From Sternotherus odoratus (taxonomy: Eukaryota; Chordata; Testudines; Kinosternidae): a DNA stretch of 64,000 bases. Shown here piece by piece: positions 24,105 through 34,842 of this stretch; position 1 is the stretch's first letter; every line of letters starts with the position of its first letter. The stretch covers positions 167,143,434 through 167,207,433 of the forward strand of contig JAVMKO010000001.1 of the NCBI GenBank assembly GCA_032164245.1. The letters run 5' to 3'. The translations under genes and the position numbers were made by a program. The notes beneath the pieces were generated by a model. That model saw nothing but the letters and a program-made list of their open reading frames with translations. It made no database searches and was not told the DNA's origin.

Positions 24105-24300
24105 ATAGTTTCACACAGATTGTAAGCTCCTTGAATCAGAGACTGGGTCTTTTTGTCAGAAGGTGAGGGGGAAACAGAGGCACTGTAAAGTGAAGTAATC
24201 TGCCCAAATCACACAGTAGACCAGCAGCAGATCTAGGAATATAACAGTGCTTCTGACTCCCTGTCCAGAGCTCTGTTCACTAGACTACACTGCACACAGT
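24105..24300 (-). mobile_element. MIR-type SINE with LINE-like tail, antisense
   Basis: AAACAGAGGCACTGTAAAGT, AATCTGCCCAAATCACACAG and TCTGACTCCCTGTCCAGAGC follow the reverse complement of the MIR core. TTGTAAGCTCCTTGAATCAG (24120-24139) is LINE2-like tail wording. It is old and diverged. Confidence 0.7.
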
Positions 24301-25124
24301 ATCAGTATTATTCAATTCCAGGCTGCTGCTGAATCTTTAAAGACTTGACCTTCAGAATTTCAGAATCTGCATTGTGATGCAACTGAACAACAGTGAAACA
24401 TCAATAGGTCATGATGAGATGAGATGGAATTTTTTTGCTAAACTGAACCATAGGGTATCTAAGGAATTCTACATGAATCTTTGTTTTCGTGAAGCTTAAT
24501 TATTGCAAAAACTGCCTATCTGCAAAATACAGCTACATTCAGGTACTGATTTCGAGACTAAAGCATGAACAAAGAGAAGATGTTTCCCACGAGATGTCTC
24601 TACAGTATGTGCAGAGAGGCACAAATGTAAGTACATTAAAAAAAAAAAAAAGATCAGACATTTATCCTGAAAAACTAGAACTTCTGCCATAGAAAGGAAA
24701 TTACATATGGTTTCAGAAGCAAGAGGTTTTTAATCATAATACAACTTTCGTAGCAAAGAGGGCCCATAACAACTGAATGACATATTACAGGAGAAAGGCA
24801 AGAAATAAGTAAGTTGTATTTATTATAAAATAAAACAACATTTCAAAGCATGAGAGATCACATAACACACATCACTGCTAAGAATGGTGACAAAAGGTCA
24901 CAAGCCTCTTACAAATTCAGTCTTTTAAAACAACAGTCATGCATGGTGAAATATGGCATTCCTGGGGTTCATTAGCTCCTTCTCTAATTTCCGACTCTTT
25001 TAAAGTTAGCTATGACATACGCATTCATGTGGGAAAGGAAAATGCATACGCCCAAATCTTTTCAGGAAAAGCAGGAAGACGGACAGAAGAACCAGCATGG
25101 CATGCTGAGTTACTACAGAGAATT

Positions 25125-25481
25125 CTTTCCCAGGTATCTGGCTGGTGGGTCTTGCCCACATGTTCAGGGTCTATCTGATCTCCGTATTTGGGGTTGGGAA
25201 GGAATTTCCCCTGGGTTAGTTTGGTAGAGACCCTGGAGGATTTTCACCTTTCTCTGCAGCATGGGACAAGGGTCACTTGCAGGTTTAAACTAGTGTAATG
25301 GTAGATTCTCTATAACTAGTTTAAACTTGTAAGTGACCCTTGATTTAAGGACTTCAGTAACTCAGCCAGTGGTTAGGGGTCTATTACAGGAGTTGGTGAG
25401 TAAGGTTCTGTGGCCTCCAATGTGAAGGAGGTCAGACTAGATGATAATGATGGTCCCCCCTTCTGGCCTTGTAATGTATGA
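25125..25481 (+). mobile_element. CR1 LINE 3' end, with an internal palindrome
   Basis: GGGTTGGGAAGGAATTTCCC, GGTAGAGACCCTGGAGGATT, CTCTGCAGCATGGGACAAGG, AGGAGGTCAGACTAGATGAT and the terminal TTCTGGCCTTGTAATGTATG are CR1 3' wording as I know it from sauropsids. The middle is disturbed by a 27-bp inverted duplication (25268-25341). Confidence 0.85.
25268..25341. repeat. 27-bp inverted duplication inside CR1
   Basis: The arm 25268-25294 (AAGGGTCACTTGCAGG...CTAGT) pairs with 25315-25341 (ACTAG...AAGTGACCCTT) at about 25 of 27 positions around a 20-base loop. Confidence 0.9.
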
Positions 25482-26559
25482 GCCTAAGTTGACAAGTAAA
25501 AATAACACAGCAATGTTGTTTAAGCCAGTATAGCTGGAGAGGACCAAAATTCCACTCCATCCACTTTTAAATCCAGCCTGTGAAATTTGAAATGGGTAAA
25601 GCCAAAAATGGAATATCTTGTGAGGTAGCTGCAGGAAGAACTGTGGGTGAGTCAGTAGATGGTACCCTGTCTTTTGAGTGAGTACTGAACTAGTCACCTA
25701 GCGTGGTGCCAGGAGATGATGTGCTGTAGGAGGTGCTGTCTTTCAGGTAAAATGTAAAACCAAGGTCCTTGTGTTCACTAGTGATTCCATGACGCGTTTT
25801 ACATGAATAAGGGTGTTCACACTGGTTTCCAAATTCCAGCTTGAGCAATTACATGCCAACTATTTACATTCCATGTAGATATAATGTAATAAGATAAATT
25901 TTAACTGAAAATCATCATTTTTATTATGATCATTAATAACAGAAGGCAGTTACAATAGCAATTTACCCAGATGCTGGAGCCCTTCAAATGGCAATAGCAC
26001 TATACATGTTAAGTGATTTTGTTTAGACATCTGAAAAAAATAGCTTCTGGGCATAATCTTCCCATATATCCACAGAAGAGGCACAACACTGGCATCATCC
26101 TCACACTGTCCAGCCAGAATCCCTCAGTCTGACCTTACTGGGTCACTTCCAATCTTTGGTTTCACTTGGGAGCATCACTGACATTTACTGCCATTGTGAG
26201 GGGTATTTCAATAGGTAGACACTTGTCACCTAGTAACTTGATTGAGACCAACTACCCAGCAGACTAACCATATTTGAATCAATGATCTACAAATCCACAT
26301 GATGTTTTGCCATTGTCTGCATTGAAATAAATCAATCCGGTATCTGTACAGACCAGCACATTACAGTGTGAAAGATGGCTTGCCTTACTGTCATCTAAAC
26401 AAGGCATCTTTTTGGCCATTCATCCTGTTAATAGAGGTGACCCTCCATAGTGTACTGACTCCTCAACACTGAACCTGGGAGATATCTGTGAGAGGCAAGA
26501 ACCTCATAGGCCAGAGATGAAGGAGCTGGCAATTACTCACAATTACTGGAAGGCTGTAA

Positions 26560-26605
26560 ACATAGGAACGGCCGTACTGGGTCAGAACAAAGGTCCATCC
26601 AAGCT
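26560..26605 (-). mobile_element. Short CR1 3' terminal fragment, antisense
   Basis: CATAGGAACGGCCGTACTGG and GTCAGAACAAAGGTCCATCC match the CR1 3' end also seen at 52885. Only about 45 bp is preserved. Confidence 0.7.
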
Positions 26606-29600
26606 TTGTATGTTTTACAAGTGTAAAACATATTGTGAGCTTTATGATGATAATGAGGTAATGGCAACAATCTGTTTTCTTATCTGAAAGCATTAAAATA
26701 CCCACTCTTCGCACATGCACACCAGTTTAGTTATTAATAGGTCCACTATAGATGTCAATATCCAGTGGAGATTCTGGTTTGTCTTGGCAGAGACCTCACT
26801 ACAATTCATACATTAGGGAAGCTTCCTGAAGTGTCAATTTGTTATTTACCTATTAGACTAAGATGATGTATATCTCAGCTTGAATATTATGTAAAGGATT
26901 GGAGATCATCTTACTAAGAAACATTTGGTGAAGAGAGGCAAAATTATGCCTTTTGAAAGGCAATTATAAATAAATGGATAAGGTAATCCTTTTGTGTCCC
27001 CAGGCAGTCAAGAGCATGGATTTAAAGGACTATTTTAGTTAATGAAAAAGGGCTAAGGCCAATTTTGCATGGGTACCTATCACTCAATGTGGAGCAAAAA
27101 TGGATTTGAAAAGCCTTTAAAAACATGATTTTTGCACCTACCTATACAGAGGTTAGAAGAGATGTTTCCCTATATAGTTTGAATCTCTGGTTATAAAGCA
27201 CTTTAAGATCCTTTGGGATGAAAGGTTCTATGGAAAAAATACTACTACTAGCAGACCTTTATTTGTCTCTCTTCCATTTTCTTCTCTTCATTATCCATCT
27301 AGTTTCTCTTCTGTTCCCTTTTCTAGTCCACTCACTTTTTTCTGAGTCCCCTTCTCTTACAACTCTGTTCCTCTTTCCTTTCAAAGCTAATGAGAAATAG
27401 AATTCTCCTGTAAATCAAAGAGTGCTTTTAACCAAGAATCTAATTCTTTTTATGTTGTACATATAATTTTAAACAATCACATTCTAACTACAGAATATAT
27501 CTATCCATGATCATCAGATAATCAGAGCTACTTTGTACCATGTAATCAGAGGCTGTGTGATTTCTTTGTTTATTTGTTAAAAAATTGAGGCTTTGCCTGA
27601 TGTTTTTTTAAAGCTGATTTTCAATACTAACCCATTGCCTCATCTCCATCATCATTTAAACTATTTTAATCCCTCCCCACCATGAGCTTCCAAGTCTGTC
27701 TGCTTCTTCTGTTCTTTAACAAATGAGTCTGCAATCCTGCAATTGATTGTGCACAGATGGACTGCTGCATCCACATAGAACCCCAGCACCACTATAATAA
27801 ATGGCCACTGTAAATTTTAGGATTGGTGTCGCAAAGGAGCTGTATATAAAAATAAATTTTGGAATACTAAAAATAGCACCATCTTCTGCATAAATGCAGT
27901 CTTGATAGTGGGAATTGTCTTGATGCCCTCTCCTGCTACTATGCAGATTACCTGTAGCATTGTGTACGCTTAACAGTTTATTCAGCTATTTTTGAGAAAA
28001 GGCTCCCCCACCACACCCAAATCAATATATTATAATCAAGTGATTAAAGTAGGCATGTATGGTTGCCTTCAGCTGGATGGAATCAGTATTGCTCTAATAT
28101 GTTGGGCATATGTCTATCAAGCAGCTAATAGATAACAAGAGATTTCCCTCAGGCTCAAGTGATCATGCGGTTCTGAGTTTTACTCTCAGAACTGGCATGA
28201 AGTTCTGAGTGGCCATTGCAAATGACTGGCTTATGAATCTGTGGCATATGGCAGTAGTTAGTGATCATTTTAGGGTTATTTGTTTGTGTTTAGTTATATG
28301 AGGATTAACAAACCTTAAATATTTTAAAATATTTTTATGTTTATTTTCACAGCATGTTTTACTTCTATAGGTGGGTCACTGGAAATTAGTGGTTTTGACA
28401 TTACTTTTGCTGGTTTGAAAAGTAATTACATATAACATACTTTAGTGACATTCGACAAATTTTTTACTACAGTTGAGCCTTTTGTCATTTTCACCAATCC
28501 AAGCCATTGCTTTTCCTGCGTAGCCCTAGTTCTCAACATTTCTGGGTTTCTAAGCATCCAGGGGAATATTGTTTGTAACAAGTCAATTAATTTAATCCAC
28601 TTTATTACTTGTGACTAAATCTTACTTACAATTGCATGACCTTTCTAATGGCGTATCTTTATCTTGACAGTTGCCATTTTCACTGTCTGGAGGGAATTTA
28701 ACATCTCTCCTGTAAGAATATATTAAATTCCAAAAAACCCTACTTAAAAAAATCAACATCAGCATTGCATAGTTAAAATGACAAGTTAGGAAATACAAAA
28801 GCTGAGGATCCAACAATATTAACTTGGAAGAGCTGCACATCCAGTACATTATATTACATATATTAAAAATCACATTATATTAAGCCACTGTACATATGTA
28901 ACCAAAAAATTGATAGACGATACTATGACTTTGTAACAATTGATAGAACATTAATGTTAGAACCTTAATATTTGCATTTCCTGACCTTTGATTTTAGTTC
29001 TGTAACTATAGATGTAAAAAGAACTGTTAATGAAATGTTAATCTCCCTTGTTTAAAAGGGAAAAAAAGGTCACATGCTTAATAATGTCAGCATTTAAACT
29101 GCACCAATTAGGTTCTGAAGAGCCAGAAATAAGGTAAGATATTTATCTTCCTTTGGGATTTTATAAATCCCCATCATCACAATAAGTAGGTGCTGAACTG
29201 TAACAAAAGTGGGTTTGTTCAGCTCTTGGTTTATTGCCATTTTTGAGTCTGAAAATGGGATTATAATGGGAACTGTTTTGTAACCATAGCAGATACTGCC
29301 AGGTGCTTGCTATAATTCACATGGAAAGGAAAATAGTTCCATCAGTGCTATAAAAACATATAAGAGGACATGCTCTCTGCCTAAGGAGCTTTCCACCTAG
29401 TACAGACAAAACAGATCAGACATACTATATAGTACTGCTTCAGGTGCCAGAATAAGTTTGAGTTTGTGCAGGACTGTTGCTGCCGTTTTTTCTGAAAGTT
29501 TTTCGCAGGGCAGTTGTTTCTGAGGGCAACATTGCTATATTCCTTCTCATGAACAGATCAATAAAAAAAAGCAGTTCCAAAACTTGGGGTCAGGCCACTT

Positions 29601-30735
29601 TTTTACAATGGATAAATTGAATTATACAGTATTAGAGACCTTCACTTTCTTTATATGTGGCTCTTTTTCAAGGATATGCAAATAAATATTTTTCATTAAA
29701 TCAAACTGAGATTCATGGAGAGTTCTGAGAAAGAGCAGATCAGGATTTGCAATCTTTTTCCATTGTAGGGACTACATTTTAGGAAAGAGTATATCAATAG
29801 TTCCGACACCTTGCCTATTTACGGACCATCCCCAAACCACCTAACTCCATATATCAGCTCCAGCAACTGCTTATGTAGTAAAACCAAATTAAGAAAGCAA
29901 TGTATTATACCTTCTTTTCAATTTTGGTTTAAAAGCTGCAAACAAAGAAAGCTAGCACCATGTGACCACCCAGTTCTCTGTATCCCACAAGGAAGTTCTT
30001 GTAGACGACCGACTATCGTTTGGGAACCACTGCGCCAATGAAATTTCAGAACTAAATCTACAAACATCTGTATCACCTTTGTTATCTGTGTACTGCAGTC
30101 TAGAATTCACTTTTTTAAAACTTGTTCTAGATTTTATTTGAACAAAATAGTTGAGAGCTTCACTGCATATGTAGAGTCTAAAACAAGATATGAGGATTCT
30201 GAAATGGTAGCTGTTGAATCTTGCATGTGGAAAGAAGTGACCTAGCATGTCCTGTTTGGCCCAATAAACCAAACTGAGGATCTGAACTTGGGGAGTAGTG
30301 ACAGAACTAGGTTAGTTGGGAATTTTAAGTTCTACTCCCTGATTCTGTGACCAAGTACATAAACTGTGATTCTGTGATTCAAGTACATAAACTAGGAGCT
30401 TTGTTAAATTATGAGCAAGTGCCTCTGATGAATACTCCTATTTGTTTCACAGCTAAGTTAGGGTATTGGATTCAGCTACTAAACACATGTAGTTCGGTTT
30501 ATCGAGTAAACTTCTGATATGTTGACAGTAGATAGGTGTGCTGTGTATTCCAGCAGTAAGCAACCACAATCTCTCACGAGGGATCCATCTGAAATGGTCA
30601 GCAGGATCATGACAAGTAATGATACTCATCATTTTAGTGACTTACCAGTTTTACGTGCTGGTAAAGATCATCTATACCAAAACTCACAATGAGTTGCTAC
30701 TAAAAGCCATTCTAGACGTTCAAAACTATTTTTAG
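26606..30735. other. Intronic sequence, no gene
   Basis: AT-rich unique-looking DNA. A diverged copy of the 5925-type repeat (ATGCTCTCTGCCTAAGGAGC) lies at 29370-29400. The 106-codon ORF at 29952-30272 shows no domain. Confidence 0.55.
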
Positions 30736-30832
30736 AAGCAACAAAGAGTCCTGTGGCACCTTAAAGACTAACAAAAGTATTGAAGCATAAGCTTTTGTGG
30801 GCTAGTACCCACTTCGTCGGATGCATCAGCAT
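30736..30832 (+). mobile_element. Retroposon fragment (GTCCTGTGGCACCTTAAAGA type)
   Basis: AGCAACAAAGAGTCCTGTGG, CACCTTAAAGACTAAC, GCATAAGCTTTTGTGGGC and CCCACTTCGTCGGATGCAT form a very common turtle repeat. Its family is not certain to me; a Penelope-like or SINE origin is possible. Related fragments are at 47247 and 59670. Confidence 0.75.
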
Positions 30833-30994
30833 CCTATTTTTGCCCCCTTGAAAGAACAAGAATGAAAATGGTAGCTGTAGAAGTTGAGGTCTCTCTAAAC
30901 AATTCGACCTCAGTACCCAAACTCCTCCGCTCCCGCATCAGCCAAGCGGGACACCAAGCCTTTCAGCTTAAGAAGAACATTTTGAATCCATGTA

Positions 30995-31286
30995 CAATAG
31001 ACTCTCGACTATCCAGGATTGGGTTAACCAGGATGTGGATTAACCAGGATGTCAAAAAAATATGCGTAACTCGCAGGGCCGGCTCTGGCTTTATTGCTGC
31101 TCCAAGCACACACACACACACAAAAAACCCCACTTGAGCACAGGGAAGCCAGTGAACCAACACCCCTTCCCCCTGGTGCTGGGTGGCTGGTGAACCCCAT
31201 ATTTTCTATTGATGGTGATTATCCGGGATTTTATTAACCAGGATTGATTTTTTTCCCTATCACCCTGGATAATCGAGAGTCTACTG
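30995..31286. mobile_element. Tigger/pogo-like MITE with a nested fragment
   Basis: The ends CAATAGACTCTCGACTATCC and GGATAATCGAGAGTCTACTG are inverted repeats bounded by TA (30993-30994, 31287-31288). Second-layer repeats are GGTTAACCAGGATG and TTATTAACCAGGATTG. The middle is interrupted at 31074 by CAGGGCCGGCTCTGGC, the left end of the 12247-type MITE, plus a (CA)n run at 31107-31122. Confidence 0.85.
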
Positions 31287-31394
31287 TATTTAGAGTTGCC
31301 TTTAAGACTGGTATTTGAACATCATAAAACAAATGCAATCCACTTCTGCTTAAGTTACTCATACTTTAGTGACCAGGCACATTAGTTTTGTCAC

Positions 31395-32125
31395 AAGGTA
31401 ATCAGCCCTATATCCCCTCCAGGGGTTGGCTTTGGCAAGTTTACTACATATAAAACTGAAGTGTCCAGTGCCACAGCTACAATGGTTCCAGTGATAGAGT
31501 TGCACCAGGGCCCGGGAGGTAATGGGAGGCCAACCAGCTGGCGCTGCGCTACCTTACACACCACTGTACTTACACCACGGGCTACCTGTGTAGATGAAGT
31601 GCTGAGGAACAGAAAGCAGGCTGCAGCCAGCCAGGTTACCAGGGAAGTGCTCTTACCCCCTACACAGCTGCTCCCCACCCCGGCACTCGCAAGATCACAG
31701 CTGTGGCTCAGCTTCATGTCAGCACCCATCCTGCATCTGCCACTTCACCCCTCATGATCCCTGCATCCTGGGCTCTGTCCCTTCTCCTGCCATTGCCACC
31801 TTCGATGCTGCAGGCTGAGGATGCAGGAATTGCTGGGGGCAGATAGGGGATGCAGGCTGGGATGGGTGTGTGGAGTGCAGGTGTCCTGTTGTGGTTGAGC
31901 TGAGAAGCTCCAGGAGAAGGGTTGCAGGGGACTAAGGAGGAGGCAGCTGCGGGGAGGGTTATGTGGGAGTGGGTGGATGGGGGAGAGGTGGGAAGTGGGT
32001 GCCTGACGCTGGGGAGTGGAGAAAGCTGGGGAGACTGGAGGGGGAGATGCCCAGCCCTGAGGGAGGATGGAGGAGATGGCCAAGGGAGGTTTGATCGAGG
32101 TGAGAGATGGATGGGGGGCAGCCCC
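31395..32125. other. GC-rich unclassified segment, probably a repeat
   Basis: Composition jumps to GC- and G-rich (GGGGAGGGTTATGTGGG, GGGGGAGATGCCCAGCCC) between AT-rich flanks, as in the hAT-like cores nearby. I could not find matching ends or a target duplication. ORFs of 68-141 codons on both strands overlap and are probably composition shadows. Confidence 0.4.
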
Positions 32126-32826
32126 TGATCAGAATTCAACTCTTTATTCTCTTAGAATGTGTTTCTCCTAACTAGGCTAGATTCACTGGTGCACTCTAAC
32201 TCCTGTGCAACATTTTGACAAAGGAAAACCCATTGTCAGCCTGGGCTGATCAGCCATTTCAACTGGGTTTATGGAGTGGCCCAAAAGAAGTTGTAGAATA
32301 CAAGTGAAACTTGCCCTATATTGGTGTAAAATCAAACCCTATTCAAATAGTGTGTGCATCTTAGAGGTACTTAGAAGAGACTACAGATGTGTGGAGGTGG
32401 GAACTGGACTTTTTATGTAGGTCAGGTAACATTTCTATCATATGGAAGCAGACAGACAATATGTGCTTGACTTAGTAATGTAAAACCGACTAGGTATCAC
32501 AATCTTTGAGAAGTGCTGAGGTAGCAGTTGTGTGAATAGAATTTTTGTTTAGTTTAGTTTTTTTTTAACTGCATGGCAGTATGGATCTTTGTGTTTGGTT
32601 TCTGTGACAGACCACATTTTAAGAGTGGCTTAAATATTTGTGACAAAAGTTGTTTGCATTTGGTGCTATCACAGGGCAGCACAGGTTTCCTTCCCCTAGT
32701 CCCTGTGCCCCATGATTAGGATCGTCAAAGAATGGGTCTCAGACACCCCTCTGGTGCTTCATTCATGCTCTTTTATTTTCAGTGCTGATATAGTCCCAAC
32801 TTCCCCAAAACCAGGCACCTTATTGA

Positions 32827-34528
32827 TAGGCTGACCATATTTCCTTTAGACAAAAACGGGACATTGGGAGGGCAAAAACGGGACAGGGTGTGCGGGGGGA
32901 CATGGCCCCACCTGGGCCCCCCAGCACCTGGCGGGGGGGAGGCAGAGGGGGGTTGGGGGGGATGGATGGAGGAATAAGCAGAACAGGGATGGGGGATGAA
33001 GAGGATGGAGGGAGAGAGAGAGAAGGGGGGATGAGGGATGAAGATGATGGAGGGGACGGAGGGAGAGAAGGCACGAAGGTGAGAAAGGGAGAGGATGGAT
33101 GGATGAGAGAAGATGGGGGTAGGGAGCAGGGTGGATGGAGGAGGCAAGGGACAGCGAGAAGGAGGGATGGAGAGAAGGGAGATGGAAGAGGAGGCAGTGG
33201 ACGGAGGGAGAGAGAGAAGGGAGGGATGGAGAAGGGGGATAGAGAGAAGGAAGAGAGGGATGGAGGGATAGAGAGAAGGGAGGAAGGAAGGGATGGAGGG
33301 ATGGAGAAGGGGATAGAGAGAAGGGATGGAGGAAGTGAGAGGAGGCAGTGGACAGAGGGAGAGAGCAGGGAGGAAGGGGGGGATGGAGAGAAGGAGGAAT
33401 AGAGAGGAAGAGGCTGCAGCGGGCGACGGGCTGGAGGAGGCGGCAGATCAGAGCTGTCAGGAGCCGCAGCTGGGAGCGGAGCGAGCCGGCGGGGGGGGGG
33501 GCTGCCGGCCAGGTTTTCTGAAGAGAGAAGGGACGGAGGGAGTGAGAGGAGGCAGTGGACAGAGGGAGAGAGCAGGGAGGAAGGGGGGGATGGAGAGGAG
33601 GAGGAATAGAGAGGAAGAGGCTGCAGCGGGCGACGGGCTGGAGGAGGCGGCAGATCAGAGCTGTCAGGAGCCGCAGCTGGGAGCGGAGCGAGCCGGCGGG
33701 GGGGGGCTGCCGGCCAGGTTTTCTGAAGAGAGAAGGGACGGAGGGAGTGAGAGGAGGCAGTGGACAGAGGGAGAGAGCAGGGAGGAAGGGGGGGATGGAG
33801 AGAAGGAGGAATAGAGAGGAAGAGGCTGCAGCGGGCGACGGGCTGGAGGAGGCGGCAGATCAGAGCTGTCAGGAGCCGCAGCTGGGAGCGGAGCGAGCCG
33901 GCGGGGGGGGGCTGCCGGCCAGGTTTTCTGAAGAGAGAAGGGACGGAGGGAGTGAGAGGAGGCAGTGGACAGAGGGAGAGAGCAGGGAGGAAGGGGGGGA
34001 TGGAGAGGAGGAGGAATAGAGAGGAAGAGGCTGCAGCGGGCGACGGGCTGGAGGAGGCGGCAGATCAGAGCTGTCAGGAGCCGCAGCTGGGAGCGGAGCG
34101 AGCCGGCGGGGGGGGGCTGCCGGCCAGGTTTTCTGAAGAGAGAAGGGACGGAGGGAGTGAGAGGAGGCAGTGGACAGAGGGAGAGAGCAGGGACGGAGGG
34201 AGTGAGAGGAGGCAGTGGACAGAGGGAGAGAGCAGGGAGGAAGGGGGGGATGGAGAGAAGGGAGGGAAGGAGGAATAGAGAGGAGGAGGCTGCAGCTGGC
34301 GGCGGGCTGGAGGAGGCGGCAGATCAGAGCTGTCAGGAGCCGCAGCCGGGGGCCCGAGCGAGCCGCCGGCGGCGGCGGCGGGGGGGGACATTTTATGATT
34401 CCATGTTTTTTCTGAGTCCTGCCCCAAAAACGGGACAAAATTGATATTTTGGTCAAAAAGACGGGACGGTTAAAAAACATTAAAAAAACGGGACTGTCCC
34501 GTTCAAAACGGGACGTATGGTCAGCCTA
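32827..34528. mobile_element. hAT-like element, TAGGCTGACCATA ends, with tandem-array cargo
   Basis: The left end TAGGCTGACCATATTT and right end GTATGGTCAGCCTA are inverted repeats of about 13 bp. They are flanked by an exact 8-bp target duplication CTTATTGA (32819-32826 and 34529-34536). Sub-terminal repeats of AAAACGGGACA lie on both sides (32865-32885, 34428-34512). The rest is a purine-rich + strand: irregular GGATGGAGGGAGAGAG repeats (about 32930-33340), then the 205-bp array. It encodes no transposase. Confidence 0.92.
33341..34390 (+). repeat. 205-bp tandem array (four full units plus partials)
   Basis: GGAGGCAGTGGACAGAGGGA starts at 33341, 33548, 33753, 33958 and 34163, giving periods of 207, 205, 205 and 205 bp; a 45-bp partial repeat starts at 34208. 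Each unit runs from a GA-rich half to GCTGCAGCGGGCGACGGGC, CAGAGCTGTCAGGAGCCGC, a poly(G) tract and CCGGCCAGGTTTTCTGAAG. Units are nearly identical except for poly(G) length and A/G changes. The period is 1 modulo 3, so the same peptide (MDRGREQGGRGG...) appears in successive frames. The 106-203-codon ORFs on both strands are artefacts of this. Confidence 0.95.
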
Positions 34529-34842
34529 CTTATTGACCCCTCACCAGGTCCTCTGGCACCTTGAGGCTTGTCTAGACCAGCAGAGGCAAGGCTATAGACC
34601 CTCCCTCCTCCTGCCACACTAGTCTCCCTCTCTGAGCTCTTCCCTGAGTTTATACTCTTCCCCAGTCATCAACCCAACTGGTTCCACCTGGCCCAGTAGG
34701 TTGCCCTGAGCCTGCCCTAATTAGTGCCTTCAGCTGGGCTCCCTGCTCAGGGTTTTATCCCTCTAAGCCAGCCATGCTGCAGGGAAGCAGGGTCTTTAGC
34801 AGGCATCAGAGGTTTTTAAAACCTCTGCCCTGTGACAGGTGC

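Larger units (their letters stand above)
32667..34837 (-). mobile_element. Solo LTR (about 461 bp) interrupted by a hAT-like element
   Basis: On the minus strand the unit starts TGTCACAGGGCAG and ends CTGCCCTGTGATA, a 13-bp terminal inverted repeat. It is flanked by a 5-bp duplication GGTGC (32662-32666 and 34838-34842). Removing the 1,702-bp insertion and its extra 8-bp duplication leaves about 461 bp. A TATAAA (34649-34654, minus) comes first and an AATAAA (32772-32777, minus) about 164 bp later in the restored order, as expected for U3-R-U5. There is no internal retroviral or Gypsy coding, so it is a solo LTR; Gypsy versus ERV is not decidable here. Confidence 0.85.

Noticed and set aside
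33326..34480. Six overlapping ORFs of 117-203 codons that look like a family of Arg/Glu/Gly-rich proteins
   Set aside because: They are translations of the 205-bp purine-rich array in shifting frames on both strands, with no domain and no independent start context.
32667..34837. A full-length endogenous retrovirus
   Set aside because: No gag, pol or env-like coding lies inside. Between the two LTR halves is only the hAT-like element, so it is a solo LTR.
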